From contig JAEWIF010000044.1 in assembly GCA_023387335.1 (NCBI GenBank), positions 7,617 to 71,616 of the forward strand: 64,000 bases of DNA, given 5' to 3'. Origin of the DNA: Pseudomonadota bacterium. Lineage in GTDB: Bacteria > Pseudomonadota > Gammaproteobacteria > Burkholderiales > Burkholderiaceae_C. The notes beneath the pieces were generated by a model that worked only from the letters and a program-made list of their open reading frames with translations, was not told the origin of the DNA and ran no database searches. A program made the translations under genes and the position numbers. Shown here in pieces: positions 17,512 to 25,688 of the stretch (position 1 is its first letter; every line of letters begins with the position of its first letter).

Positions 17512-19955
17512 GCTTCCTGCCCTTCCGCCTGCAGCCTGGTGAACTGTCGCGTGTCGACCTGCGCCTTGTCGTGCTCGAACCAGGGATCGGGCTCGCCGTC
17601 CAGCGCGAACTGCAGCCGCCCCCACAGCGCCTTGCGGCCCTCGTGGTCGTCCAGCACCTTCTTCTTCACGTAGTCCAGGCCGACCCGGTTCACGTAGTGC
17701 ACGGTGCGCTCCAGGTACCAGCCTTCCTCGCGGTACAGCTGCAGGAAGGCGCCGCTGTACTCCAGCACCTCCTCGCTGGTCTTCACCTTGCAGAAGAACT
17801 GGCCCGCCTCGGTCTTGATGCCGCCGTTGCCGGCCACGTAGAGCTCCCAGCCGGAGTCCACGCCGATCACGCCCACGTCCTTGATGCCCGACTCGGCGCA
17901 GTTGCGCGGGCAGCCCGACACGGCCAGCTTGACCTTGTGCGGCGCGTACATGCGCCACAGCGCCTTTTCCAGGTCCTTGCCCATCTGGGTCGAGTCCTGG
18001 GTGCCGAAGCGGCACCACTCGCTGCCCACGCAGGTCTTCACCGTGCGCAGCGCCTTGGCGTACGCATGCCCGCACGGCATGCCGATGTCCTTCCAGACGT
18101 CCTGCAGGTCCTCCTTCTTCACGCCCAGCAGGTCGATGCGCTGGCCGCCGGTGACCTTGACCGTCGGGATCCTGTACTTGTCCACCACGTCGGCGATGCG
18201 CCGCAGTTCGGCCGCCGTGGTCTCGCCGCCCCACATGCGCGGGATCACCGAGTAGGTGCCGTCCTTCTGGATGTTGGCGTGGCTGCGCTCGTTGATGTAG
18301 CGCGACTGCGGATCGTCCCGGGCTTCCTTCGGCCAGGTGGAGATCAGGTAGTAGTTGATCGCCGGCCGGCAGGTGGCGCAGCCGTTGGGCGTGCGCCATT
18401 CCATGAACTGCAGGGTGCCGGCGATGGTGACGAGCTTGTTGGCGCGGATGGCGTCGCGCACTTCCTGGTGGCTGTGGTCGGTGCAGCCGCAGATCGCCTT
18501 CTTCTTCGGCGTGGCGGAGTAGTCGCCGCCGGCCGTGAACATGATGATCTGCTCGACGAGGCCGGTGCAGGAGCCGCACGAAGCGCTGGCCTTGGTGTGC
18601 TTGCGCACCTCGTCCAGCGTGAACAGGCCCTTTTCCTTGATCGCCTTGCAGATCGAGCCCTTGCTCACGCCGTTGCAGCCGCACACCTCGTCGGCGTCGG
18701 CCATCGCGGCGGCCTTGTTCTGGCCCTGGTGGCCGGCGTCGCCCAGGTTGGACTCGCCGAACATCAGCTTGTCGCGCAGGTCGCCGATGGTTCGGCCCTC
18801 GCGCAGCAGCTTGAAGTACCAGCTGCCGTCCACCGTGTCGCCGTAGAGGCAGGCGCCCACCAGCTTGTCGTCCTTGATCACCAGTTTCTTGTAGACGCCG
18901 CCGAACGGGTCGCTCATCACGATCTGCTCGGTGCCTTCGCCGCCCATGAACTCGCCGGCCGAGAACAGGTCGATGCCGGTCACCTTCAGCTTGGTGGAGG
19001 TGAGCGAGCCGGTGTAGCGGCCGATGCCGAACTGCGCCAGGTGGTTGGCCGCCACCTTGGCCTGTTCGAAGAGCGGCGCCACCAGGCCGTAGGCGATGCC
19101 GCGGTGCGCCGCGCATTCGCCCACCGAGTAGATGCGCGCGTCGGTGACGGTCTGCATGGTGTCGCTGACCACGATGCCGCGGTTGCAGTGCAGGCGCGCC
19201 TTCTCGGCCAGCTCGGTGTTGGGGCGGATGCCGACGGCCATCACCACCAGGTCGGCGTCGACCACGGTGCCGTCCTTGAATTTCACCGACTTCACGCGGC
19301 CGTCGTCGCCGCCCGCCAGCTCCTGCGTGTGGGCGCCGATCATGAACTTGAGGCCGCGCTCCTCCAGCGACTTCTGCAGCAGCTTGCCCGCGACGTCGTC
19401 CAGCTGGCGCTCCATCAGCCAGGGCATCACGTGCACCACGGTAACGTCCATGCCGCGCTTCATCAGGCCGTTGGCGGCTTCGAGGCCGAGCAGGCCTCCG
19501 CCGATCACGACCGCCTTCTTGTACTTGGCCGCGGCCTCGATCATCGCGTTGGTGTCGGCGATGTCGCGGTAGGCGATCACGCCGCCCAGCTCCTTGCCCG
19601 GCACGGGCAGGATGAAGGGATTGGAGCCGGTGCACAGCAGCAGCCGGTCGTACGGCTCCTCGGTGCCGTCGTCGGCGCGCACGACGCGGCGCACGCGGTC
19701 GATCTCCACGACCTTCTTGCCGGCATGCAGGCGGATGCCGTTCTGCTCGTACCACTCCCAGGAGTTCAGCACGATCTCGTCGAGCGTCTGCTCGCCCGCC
19801 AGCACCGGCGACAGCAGGATGCGGTTGTAGTTCGGATGCGGCTCGGCGCCGAACACGGTGACGTCGTACAGCTCCGGCGAGATCTTGAGCAGCTCCTCGA
19901 GCGTGCGGACGCCGGCCATGCCGTTGCCGACCATCACCAGTTTCATCTTCTTCAT
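17508..19955 (-). CDS. nirB: NAD(P)H nitrite reductase large subunit NirB
   Basis: An 815-residue assimilatory nitrite reductase. Domain order: an FAD/NAD(P)H module (VMVGNGMAGVRTLEELL; VVIGGGLLGLEAANGL), a BFD-like [2Fe-2S] region (VCGCNGVSKGSICKAI; SCGSCTGLVEQ), and the siroheme/[4Fe-4S] domain with CVGSEWCRFG and the signature SGCPRNCAES near residue 670. It reduces nitrite to ammonium in the cytoplasm. It lies just after the nitrate permease and before nirD. E. coli NirB is 847 aa, so the size is normal. Confidence 0.96.
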   Translation of the reverse strand: MKKMKLVMVGNGMAGVRTLEELLKISPELYDVTVFGAEPHPNYNRILLSPVLAGEQTLDEIVLNSWEWYEQNGIRLHAGKKVVEIDRVRRVVRADDGTEEPYDRLLLCTGSNPFILPVPGKELGGVIAYRDIADTNAMIEAAAKYKKAVVIGGGLLGLEAANGLMKRGMDVTVVHVMPWLMERQLDDVAGKLLQKSLEERGLKFMIGAHTQELAGGDDGRVKSVKFKDGTVVDADLVVMAVGIRPNTELAEKARLHCNRGIVVSDTMQTVTDARIYSVGECAAHRGIAYGLVAPLFEQAKVAANHLAQFGIGRYTGSLTSTKLKVTGIDLFSAGEFMGGEGTEQIVMSDPFGGVYKKLVIKDDKLVGACLYGDTVDGSWYFKLLREGRTIGDLRDKLMFGESNLGDAGHQGQNKAAAMADADEVCGCNGVSKGSICKAIKEKGLFTLDEVRKHTKASASCGSCTGLVEQIIMFTAGGDYSATPKKKAICGCTDHSHQEVRDAIRANKLVTIAGTLQFMEWRTPNGCATCRPAINYYLISTWPKEARDDPQSRYINERSHANIQKDGTYSVIPRMWGGETTAAELRRIADVVDKYRIPTVKVTGGQRIDLLGVKKEDLQDVWKDIGMPCGHAYAKALRTVKTCVGSEWCRFGTQDSTQMGKDLEKALWRMYAPHKVKLAVSGCPRNCAESGIKDVGVIGVDSGWELYVAGNGGIKTEAGQFFCKVKTSEEVLEYSGAFLQLYREEGWYLERTVHYVNRVGLDYVKKKVLDDHEGRKALWGRLQFALDGEPDPWFEHDKAQVDTRQFTRLQAEGQEA

Positions 19956-19958
19956 CGC

Positions 19959-21242
19959 TTACTCCTGCGAAACATGGGAAAGGGGTTGCGGATGCGCGCG
20001 CCCGGAAGGCCAGGCGGTCGCGCCGGAGGCATGGGCGCGGGCGCGGCCGCCGGCGGCCACCCAGCGGCGGGTCCAGCCGCCCTGCATCACGCGCAGCAGC
20101 ACCAGCACCAGCAGGGCCAGCGCCGCGAAGAACAGGAAGCCCCAGCCGAAGGTGCCGAGGTACTGCTTCGAGAAGCCCATGGCGCTGGGCACGAGGCCGC
20201 CGCCCAGGGCACCGATCTCGCCGATCATGGAACCGGCCACCGCCGTGGAGGCGGGCCAGCGCAGCGGCACCAGCTGGAACAGGGCGCCGTTGCCCGCGCC
20301 CAGCGCGGCGAAGCACAGCATCATCAGCAGGGTGGTGAGCACCAGCGAGGTGCCGGCGAAACCGATCAGCACCAGCGAGCCGGCCACCACCGCGAGCACC
20401 AGCGTCAGGGTGTTGATGCCGCCCCAGCGGTCGGCCAGCCAGCCGCCGCACACGCGCAGCGCGGCGCCCATGAACGCGGCCAGCATGGTCAGCTGGCCCG
20501 CCTGCACCTTGCTCACGCCGAACTGCTCGAAGTAGTAGGAAGGCAGGAAGCTGGTCAGGCCGATGAAGCCGCCGAAGGTGATCGCGTAGATCACGCTGAA
20601 CACCCAGCCGTCCTTCTCGAACAGGCAGGCCACGTGCTCGCGCAGGCCGGCCTTCGGGTTGACGTCGGCCGGCTCGCGGGCCATGAAGACCATCACCAGC
20701 GCGGGCACGAGGATGGCGACCGCCGCCACGCCGTACACCGCCTGCCAGCCCAGCCATTGCGCCAGCGGCGGCGCCACCAGCACCGAGACCGCCGTGCCCA
20801 CGTTGCCCGCGCCCACCAGGCCCATGGCCAGGCCCTTGTGCTGCGGCGGGAACGAGCCGGAGCCGAGCGACAGCGCCACGCCGAAGCTCGCGCCCGCGAT
20901 GCCCAGCAGCACGCCCATGGCCAGCAGGTCGCCGAAGCTGTCGACGAAGAACAGGCCGAAGCCCATGGCCACGCAGATCATCCCCATCTCCACCAGCGTG
21001 GCGGACTTGCGGCCGATGTACTGCGCCAGGAGGCCGAGCGGGAAGCGCATCAGCGCGCCGGCGACGATCGGCACGGAGAGCATCAGGCCCATCTGCGCCG
21101 CGTCGAGGTGGTAGGCCTCCTTGATGAACGGCGCCATGGCGCCGTTGAGCACCCAGATCGCGCAGGAGAAGCTGAAGTAGAGGAACGCCGCGAACAGCGT
21201 GGGCGGATGGCCGGACGAAAGAAAAGTCTTGAAGGTGCTCAT
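19959..21242 (-). CDS. narK: Nitrate/nitrite MFS transporter (NarK/NasA family)
   Basis: A 427-residue, 12-helix major facilitator protein starting MSTFKTFLSSGHPPTLFAAF. Both nitrate-signature glycine motifs are visible: GLVGAGNVGTAVS near residue 135 and ALGAGNGALFQLVP near 330. It probably imports nitrate for assimilation. No strong ribosome site precedes the ATG, but the upstream extension of the frame is antisense-like. It heads the narK-nirB-nirD-nasA run and is transcribed from the sigma-54 promoter at 21379-21394, giving a leader of about 125 bases. Confidence 0.92.
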   Translation of the reverse strand: MSTFKTFLSSGHPPTLFAAFLYFSFSCAIWVLNGAMAPFIKEAYHLDAAQMGLMLSVPIVAGALMRFPLGLLAQYIGRKSATLVEMGMICVAMGFGLFFVDSFGDLLAMGVLLGIAGASFGVALSLGSGSFPPQHKGLAMGLVGAGNVGTAVSVLVAPPLAQWLGWQAVYGVAAVAILVPALVMVFMAREPADVNPKAGLREHVACLFEKDGWVFSVIYAITFGGFIGLTSFLPSYYFEQFGVSKVQAGQLTMLAAFMGAALRVCGGWLADRWGGINTLTLVLAVVAGSLVLIGFAGTSLVLTTLLMMLCFAALGAGNGALFQLVPLRWPASTAVAGSMIGEIGALGGGLVPSAMGFSKQYLGTFGWGFLFFAALALLVLVLLRVMQGGWTRRWVAAGGRARAHASGATAWPSGRAHPQPLSHVSQE

Positions 21243-21378
21243 CGTGTGTCTGGACCGGGGCGCGGCCGGCGGGCCTCGCCCCAAGAAGGGAGGTACAGGA
21301 CAGCACACGACGTTGTGCGCACGGCCGGCGGTACGGTGCACGGCCCGGGTGCGGCATCACACCCGATGCACGCCTTGA

Positions 21379-21394
21379 TGCAGGGACCGTGCCA
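21379..21394 (-). promoter_or_regulatory. Sigma-54 promoter of narK-nirBD-nasA
   Basis: The minus strand reads TGGCACGGTCCCTGCA, with the invariant GG and GC ten bases apart, as sigma-54 requires. The start site should lie near 21368. Fifteen bases are identical to the promoter before nrtA. Dependence on NtrC or a similar activator is inferred. Confidence 0.85.
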
Positions 21395-21413
21395 GCGGCG
21401 TGGCGCGCCGCTT

Positions 21414-21426
21414 GCACAATCGGTGC
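21414..21426. promoter_or_regulatory. TGCAC/GTGCA palindrome upstream of the narK promoter
   Basis: TGCAC-N5-GTGCA is a perfect inverted repeat about 50 bases upstream of the expected narK start site. It resembles an NtrC site, but its half-sites are two bases closer than in the glnA consensus, so identity as an NtrC site is doubtful. Confidence 0.3.
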
Positions 21427-21449
21427 AGTCCATCGATCGCTTTCTCCCC

Positions 21450-22700
21450 TTGACCTCCGTCCTGATCCTCCAGATGCCCGATCCGGGTGCACCCGCGCTC
21501 GCCGCCGACTTCCGCGCGGCCGGTTTCGACGTGCTCGGGCCGGCCGATTGCGCGCATCTGGTGCGCGAGACCCTGCGCGCCGCGCCCGACGTGCTCGTCT
21601 GCTGGGCGCCGCGCCCCGACCCCGGGCTGTTGCAGTCGGTGACCACCCTGCAGGCCCAGCAGGCGGTGCCGGTGCTGGTGTTCACGCAGGACGCCGCCGT
21701 CGAGTCGCTGCGCGATGCACTGGAAGCGGGCGTGCACGCCTGGGTGGTGCAGGGCTACGCGCCGCAGCGGCTGCGACCGCTGGTGCACCTGGCGCAGGAG
21801 CGCGCGGCGCACGAGAAGCAGCTGCGCGCGCAACTCGCCGAGGCGCACGAGAAGCTGGAGGAGCGCAAGTGGGTCGACAAGGCAAAGGGCATCCTGATGC
21901 GCGCCCGGAGCCTGAGCGAGGAGGAGGCCTTCCAGCTCCTTCGCACCCAGTCGATGCAGGGCAACCAGCGGGTCGGCCAGCTGTCGCGGCAGGTGATCGA
22001 TGCGGCGCGCGTCGCCGAGGCGATCAACCGCGCCGGCCAGCAGCGCATGCTGTCGCAGCGGCTGGTCAAGCTGTACGCGCTGGCCTGCAGCCGGACCGAG
22101 GCGGCGGCGGTGGCAGTGCTGATGCGCGAATCGGTGGCGCGGCTCGAGGACAACCTCGCGGCGCTGGAATCCACCCTCTCGGGCGCGACCTACGGCGACC
22201 TGATCGCCGCGGCACGCACCGGGTGGCAGGCGCTGCGGCCGCTTCTGCAGGCCGAACCGCGCGCGTCGGAACTGCCGCGGCTGGACGTGCTGGCCGAGGC
22301 GGTGCTCGCCCAGGCCGATGCCCTGGTGCTGGCGCTGGAGTCCTCGGGCCTGGCGGCGCGCGTGGGCGTGATCAACACCGCGGGCCGCCAGCGCATGCTG
22401 TCGCAGCGCATGGCCAAGCAGGCCCTGCTGCACGCGGGCGAGGGCGCCCTGGCCGACACGGCGGCCGCGTTCGAGGAAGGCCTGGCGCAGCTGCGCAAGG
22501 CCCCGCTGTCCACGCCCGAGATCCGCGAGATCCTGGACCGCGGCGACGCCGCCTGGCGCCAGCTTCGCGCGGCGGCGCCCAAGGCCGGCCAGGCCGCGGG
22601 CCGGATGCACGTGGCGGCCGCCAGCGAGGAGTTGCTGGAAACGTTCGACGGCCTGACCGCGGCGTACCAGCACAGCATCCAGGTCCTGATCGGTCCCTAG
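21450..22700 (+). CDS. NasT-like pseudo-receiver/ANTAR protein with two PilJ-type sensor motifs
   Basis: Starting at the TTG at 21450, the 416-residue protein has three parts. Residues 1-115 are receiver-like, but the phospho-Asp position at the end of strand 3 (DVLVCWAP) is tryptophan, so it is a pseudo-receiver. Residues ~130-185 form an ANTAR RNA-binding domain (ERKWVDKAKGILMRARSLSEEEA). The rest holds two PilJ/NIT-like motifs, AINRAGQQRMLSQRL and VINTAGRQRMLSQRM, seen in nitrate-sensing proteins. It probably senses nitrate and acts by antitermination. An in-frame ATG at 21366 would add 28 residues, but that start overlaps the narK sigma-54 promoter region. Confidence 0.82.
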   Translation: MTSVLILQMPDPGAPALAADFRAAGFDVLGPADCAHLVRETLRAAPDVLVCWAPRPDPGLLQSVTTLQAQQAVPVLVFTQDAAVESLRDALEAGVHAWVVQGYAPQRLRPLVHLAQERAAHEKQLRAQLAEAHEKLEERKWVDKAKGILMRARSLSEEEAFQLLRTQSMQGNQRVGQLSRQVIDAARVAEAINRAGQQRMLSQRLVKLYALACSRTEAAAVAVLMRESVARLEDNLAALESTLSGATYGDLIAAARTGWQALRPLLQAEPRASELPRLDVLAEAVLAQADALVLALESSGLAARVGVINTAGRQRMLSQRMAKQALLHAGEGALADTAAAFEEGLAQLRKAPLSTPEIREILDRGDAAWRQLRAAAPKAGQAAGRMHVAAASEELLETFDGLTAAYQHSIQVLIGP

Positions 22701-23161
22701 GCCCGCCGCTCCATATCCACGCACACCAGCGCCGGCTGCCGCCCCCAGCGCAGCGTGATCACGCACGGGTGCTTGCGCACCCGCGCCTTGATGCCCGAGG
22801 TGCCGTGCAGCTTGACCGGCACGCCGATGTTCAGGTCCGCGCCCAGCACGCCGCGGGCGTTGCCCGCGAGCGTGTTGGCGATCTCGCCCACGGCGTCCAG
22901 CAGGTTGCTCTCCGAGAGGTCGGTCTCCTTCTGCAGCAGGAGCAGCTCGCGCAGCAGCGCGCCCGGCATGGACACGATCACGTGGCCGTTGTGGCTGCCG
23001 GAGAAGGTGACGATGCCGTTGAAGTCGTGGCCCTCGATGTCCCCCGTGCCCAGGAAGGCCGAGGTGATCTGCGGCTCCTGCTTCGTGGTCGCCTGGAAAT
23101 ACCGGCGCACCGAATCCACGAACAGCTTGAGCTCGGCTTCGTGCAGCGCGTTGTCCGCCAT
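22697..23161 (-). CDS. cheX: CheX-type CheY phosphatase
   Basis: A 154-residue CheC/CheX/FliY-family protein. The phosphatase signature D-x3-E-x2-N is present (LDAVGEIANTLAGNARG, near residue 95), with a proline about 19 residues later, so it should hydrolyse phospho-Asp on a CheY. It starts one base into the CheY stop (TGATG) and is the last gene of a kinase-CheY-CheX trio. Its stop shares CTAG with the converging ANTAR gene. No flagellar or chemotaxis operon is present, so it probably serves the neighbouring CheY. Confidence 0.88.
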   Translation of the reverse strand: MADNALHEAELKLFVDSVRRYFQATTKQEPQITSAFLGTGDIEGHDFNGIVTFSGSHNGHVIVSMPGALLRELLLLQKETDLSESNLLDAVGEIANTLAGNARGVLGADLNIGVPVKLHGTSGIKARVRKHPCVITLRWGRQPALVCVDMERRA

Positions 23162-23550
23162 CAGCGTGCCTCCATCACTTCGAGAAGGGCCATGCGCAGC
23201 TCGTCGTCCGGGAACGGCTTGGCCAGGAAACCGCGCGCGCCGCGCTTGAGCGCCGCGATGGCGGTGCTCTTGTCCGACAGCGCGCTGACCACCAGGATGT
23301 TCAGCCTGGGATTCATCGTGAGCAGCTGGGCGATGCACTCGATGCCGTCCATCTCCGGCATGGTGAGGTCCATGGTGACCAGTTCGGGCTGGGTGGCGCG
23401 CGCCATGCGCACCGCCTCGGCGCCGTTGCGCGCCAGGCCGACCAGGTGGATGGGCCCGAGGCCGCCGCCCTGCACCACCTGGGAGATGCGCGAGCGGATC
23501 ATGTTGGAGTCGTCGACCACCATCAGCCGGACGTGGGGAGTGGTGCTCAT
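23161..23550 (-). CDS. Single-domain CheY-like response regulator
   Basis: A 129-residue receiver with all catalytic residues: Asp13-Asp14, phospho-acceptor Asp61 (TMDLTMPEMDG), Ser89 and Lys111 (LAKPF). There is no output domain, so it must act by binding a partner. The ATG overlaps the kinase stop (ATGA) and the stop overlaps the cheX start. The natural reading is that the adjacent CheA-like kinase phosphorylates it and CheX resets it. The target is unknown. Confidence 0.9.
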   Translation of the reverse strand: MSTTPHVRLMVVDDSNMIRSRISQVVQGGGLGPIHLVGLARNGAEAVRMARATQPELVTMDLTMPEMDGIECIAQLLTMNPRLNILVVSALSDKSTAIAALKRGARGFLAKPFPDDELRMALLEVMEAR

Positions 23551-25664
23551 GCCGCGAACCTGATGCGGAACTCGGTGTTCTGGCCGGGCGTGGACGACAG
23601 CAGCACGCGGCCGCCCAGCCGGCTGACGTTGGCCTGCACCAGGTCCAGGCCGACGCCGCGGCCGGCATGCATCGACACGTCGCCCGCCGTCGAGAAGCCG
23701 GGCCGGAAGATGTGCGAGACGATCTGCCGGTCGTCGAAGCTCTCCAGCTGCTCCGGCGTGTACCAGCGCAGTTCCAGCAGGCGCTGGCGCACGCGGGCCG
23801 CCGAGAGGCCGCCGCCGTCGTCGCGCACCGACAGGGTCCACTCGCCTTCGGTGCGCATCAGCTGCGCTTCCACCTTGCCGTCGGCGTCCTTGCCGGCCGC
23901 GCGGCGCGACATCGGCGACTCGATGCCGTGCGTGATCGCGTTGCGAAGCAGCTGCACCGCGATCTCGCGCACCAGCGTGGCGGTGTCCCCCGCCAGGTCG
24001 GACAGCGCGCCCATGCGCACCGTCGGCACGACCTTCTTGCCGCAATCCGTCGCGACGTCGACGGCCAGCTTGGCCAGCGCGGCGTTGGCGGCGTCCGCCG
24101 ACGAGGCGGCCGCGGGACGCTGCAGGCCGGTGATGCTCTTGAGCGCGCCCACCTTGGTCAGCAGGTCCTCCAGCGGCAGCGGCAGGGCCAGCAGGGCCGC
24201 GCCGACGTCGCCGCCGCCCGCCTCGCGCACCCGCGCCAGCTCGGTCTCGAACTGGTGGGCCAGGCCGGCGATGGTGTCCAGCCCCAGCGTGCCGGCATCG
24301 CCCTTGATCGCGTGGACGCGGCGCGCGGCCTCGTCCAGGCGCTTGAACAGGGCCGCCTCGCCCTGCTGGGCCGAGGTGCCGCGCAGCAGGTCGTTGACCT
24401 CCAGCAGCGTGGACTCGGCGCGCGCGACGAACTGCCGCAGCAGGGCGGGATCGGCGTCCATCGCCCGCAGCAGGGTGCCGAACTCGCGCTGCGACTGCTG
24501 GCGCTCGCTGGCCAGGCGGTTCTGCAGCTCCATCCCGTCCGACACGTCCTGCACCGTCACGAGCAGGTGGCGCACGCCGCCGGCTTCCTGCACTCGGTTG
24601 AAGTGGAACGACAGGTAGCGGCGGGTCTCCTTGCCCAGGCGGTTGCGCACCAGCAGTTCCACCTCGGACAGCGGGTTGATGTCCTGCACCAGGCCTTCCT
24701 TGACGTGCGGCGCGAACAGCAGCTCCACGTAGTCGCGGGCGTCGTTCAGCGCCTTCTCCGACACCAGCGGCTGCAGCACGGTGAAGAAGTCGTCGCCCGG
24801 CATCAGCGGGCGGCCGAAGAGGGCGGAAGCCGAGGCCGACAGCTGCGAGCCCAGCCGGTGATCCGGAGTGAGCAGGAACAGGCCCTCGCGCACGGCGGCC
24901 AGGATTTCGCGGTTCTCGTCGTTGGCCGCCTCGATGGCGGCGTCGGAGGTGCGAAGCCGGCGCAGGAACTTGAACAGGATGAACGCGAAGTTCAGCAGGG
25001 CCAGCACGATGCCGCCGGTCTGCACCAGGCGCAGCGTGCTGGCGCGCGATGCGCCCAGGTTCTGCGTCTCGGTGACGAAGTCGTTGGCGGTGTTCAGCAG
25101 CCGGATGTTGTTGGCCTGCGAGTAGGCGAGGGCGGTGGCGAGCTCCTCGGGCGCGAAGCCGTCCTTCATGAGCGGTTGCAGCTTGTCGAAATAGGGCTTC
25201 CACACCGCGTCGACCTGCGCTTCGAGCTCGCGCCCGCGCGGCGAGGTGACCGCGTCCAGGAACACCGGCCTGCCGTCGCCGCCGGGGATGGTGGCGCCGC
25301 CCTTGAAGGCCGACTGCGAGATGTCGAAGATCCTCGCGCCGGCGCGAAGTTCGGCCAGCGTCTCGGGCTTGTAGGGCTGGCCGGCGGCGCGGGCCGCGTC
25401 CAGCTCCAGCAGGGTCCGGGCGATCCGCTGCGACACGTAGCGCTGGCGGCCGGCCAGGTTGATGGCCACGGTGTCCTGGTCGATCTTGAACGACGTGTAG
25501 AAGTTCAGGACCAGCACGCCGAGGTCGAACAGCAGGAAGAACGCGACCGCGATGATGATCTCGCGGTACTTGCCGAAGCTGAAGCTGCGCGGGCGGACAC
25601 GCGCGGACGCCGCTCCGGCGGCTGGCGCGGCGGCGCGGGGATCGAGGGGCAGGACGGCGGCCAA
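23547..25664 (-). CDS. Membrane CheA-like histidine kinase with PilJ/NIT-type sensor domain
   Basis: A 705-residue protein with two membrane helices (~36-56 and ~213-234) around a periplasmic domain that opens with VAINLAGRQRYVSQRIA, the PilJ/nitrate-sensor motif. A PAS-like region (~255-375), an HPt domain with His451 (RRVHAIKGDAGTLGL) and a CheA-type ATPase follow (LLRNAITHGIESP at 572; DDGGGL at 615; GRGVGLDLV at 668). There is no CheW-like domain and no CheA dimerisation or P2 domain of normal form. The start is TTG, preceded by GGAGAA at four bases. It lies 24 bases after nrtD. It probably senses nitrate or nitrite in the periplasm. Confidence 0.87.
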   Translation of the reverse strand: MAAVLPLDPRAAAPAAGAASARVRPRSFSFGKYREIIIAVAFFLLFDLGVLVLNFYTSFKIDQDTVAINLAGRQRYVSQRIARTLLELDAARAAGQPYKPETLAELRAGARIFDISQSAFKGGATIPGGDGRPVFLDAVTSPRGRELEAQVDAVWKPYFDKLQPLMKDGFAPEELATALAYSQANNIRLLNTANDFVTETQNLGASRASTLRLVQTGGIVLALLNFAFILFKFLRRLRTSDAAIEAANDENREILAAVREGLFLLTPDHRLGSQLSASASALFGRPLMPGDDFFTVLQPLVSEKALNDARDYVELLFAPHVKEGLVQDINPLSEVELLVRNRLGKETRRYLSFHFNRVQEAGGVRHLLVTVQDVSDGMELQNRLASERQQSQREFGTLLRAMDADPALLRQFVARAESTLLEVNDLLRGTSAQQGEAALFKRLDEAARRVHAIKGDAGTLGLDTIAGLAHQFETELARVREAGGGDVGAALLALPLPLEDLLTKVGALKSITGLQRPAAASSADAANAALAKLAVDVATDCGKKVVPTVRMGALSDLAGDTATLVREIAVQLLRNAITHGIESPMSRRAAGKDADGKVEAQLMRTEGEWTLSVRDDGGGLSAARVRQRLLELRWYTPEQLESFDDRQIVSHIFRPGFSTAGDVSMHAGRGVGLDLVQANVSRLGGRVLLSSTPGQNTEFRIRFAA

Positions 25665-25688
25665 GCGGTTCTCCGGTGGAGGGGGCGG

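Noticed and set aside
13418..17542. A 1374-codon plus-strand open frame antisense to ybiB, nasA and nirD
   Set aside because: It lies opposite well-supported genes and is His/Arg/Gln/Ala-rich, as expected for antisense of GC-rich coding sequence. No domain is visible.
17103..21365. A long plus-strand open frame upstream of the ANTAR protein, antisense to nirB and narK
   Set aside because: It is in frame with the real gene but low-complexity and antisense to certain enzymes. Only the part from about 21450 has domain sequence.
21243..21368. ANTAR hexaloop pair in the narK leader
   Set aside because: GCACA-ACGTCG-TGTGC and GCATC-GGGTGT-GATGC have six-base loops but lack G at loop position 4, and no terminator overlaps them.
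21414..21426. NtrC enhancer before narK
   Set aside because: The half-sites TGCAC/GTGCA are two bases too close to match the glnA consensus. Listed only as a palindrome with low confidence.
23547..25664. Bona fide chemotaxis CheA
   Set aside because: There are two membrane helices and a periplasmic sensor, no CheW-like domain, and no receptor or motility genes nearby. It is CheA-like in the HPt and ATPase parts only.
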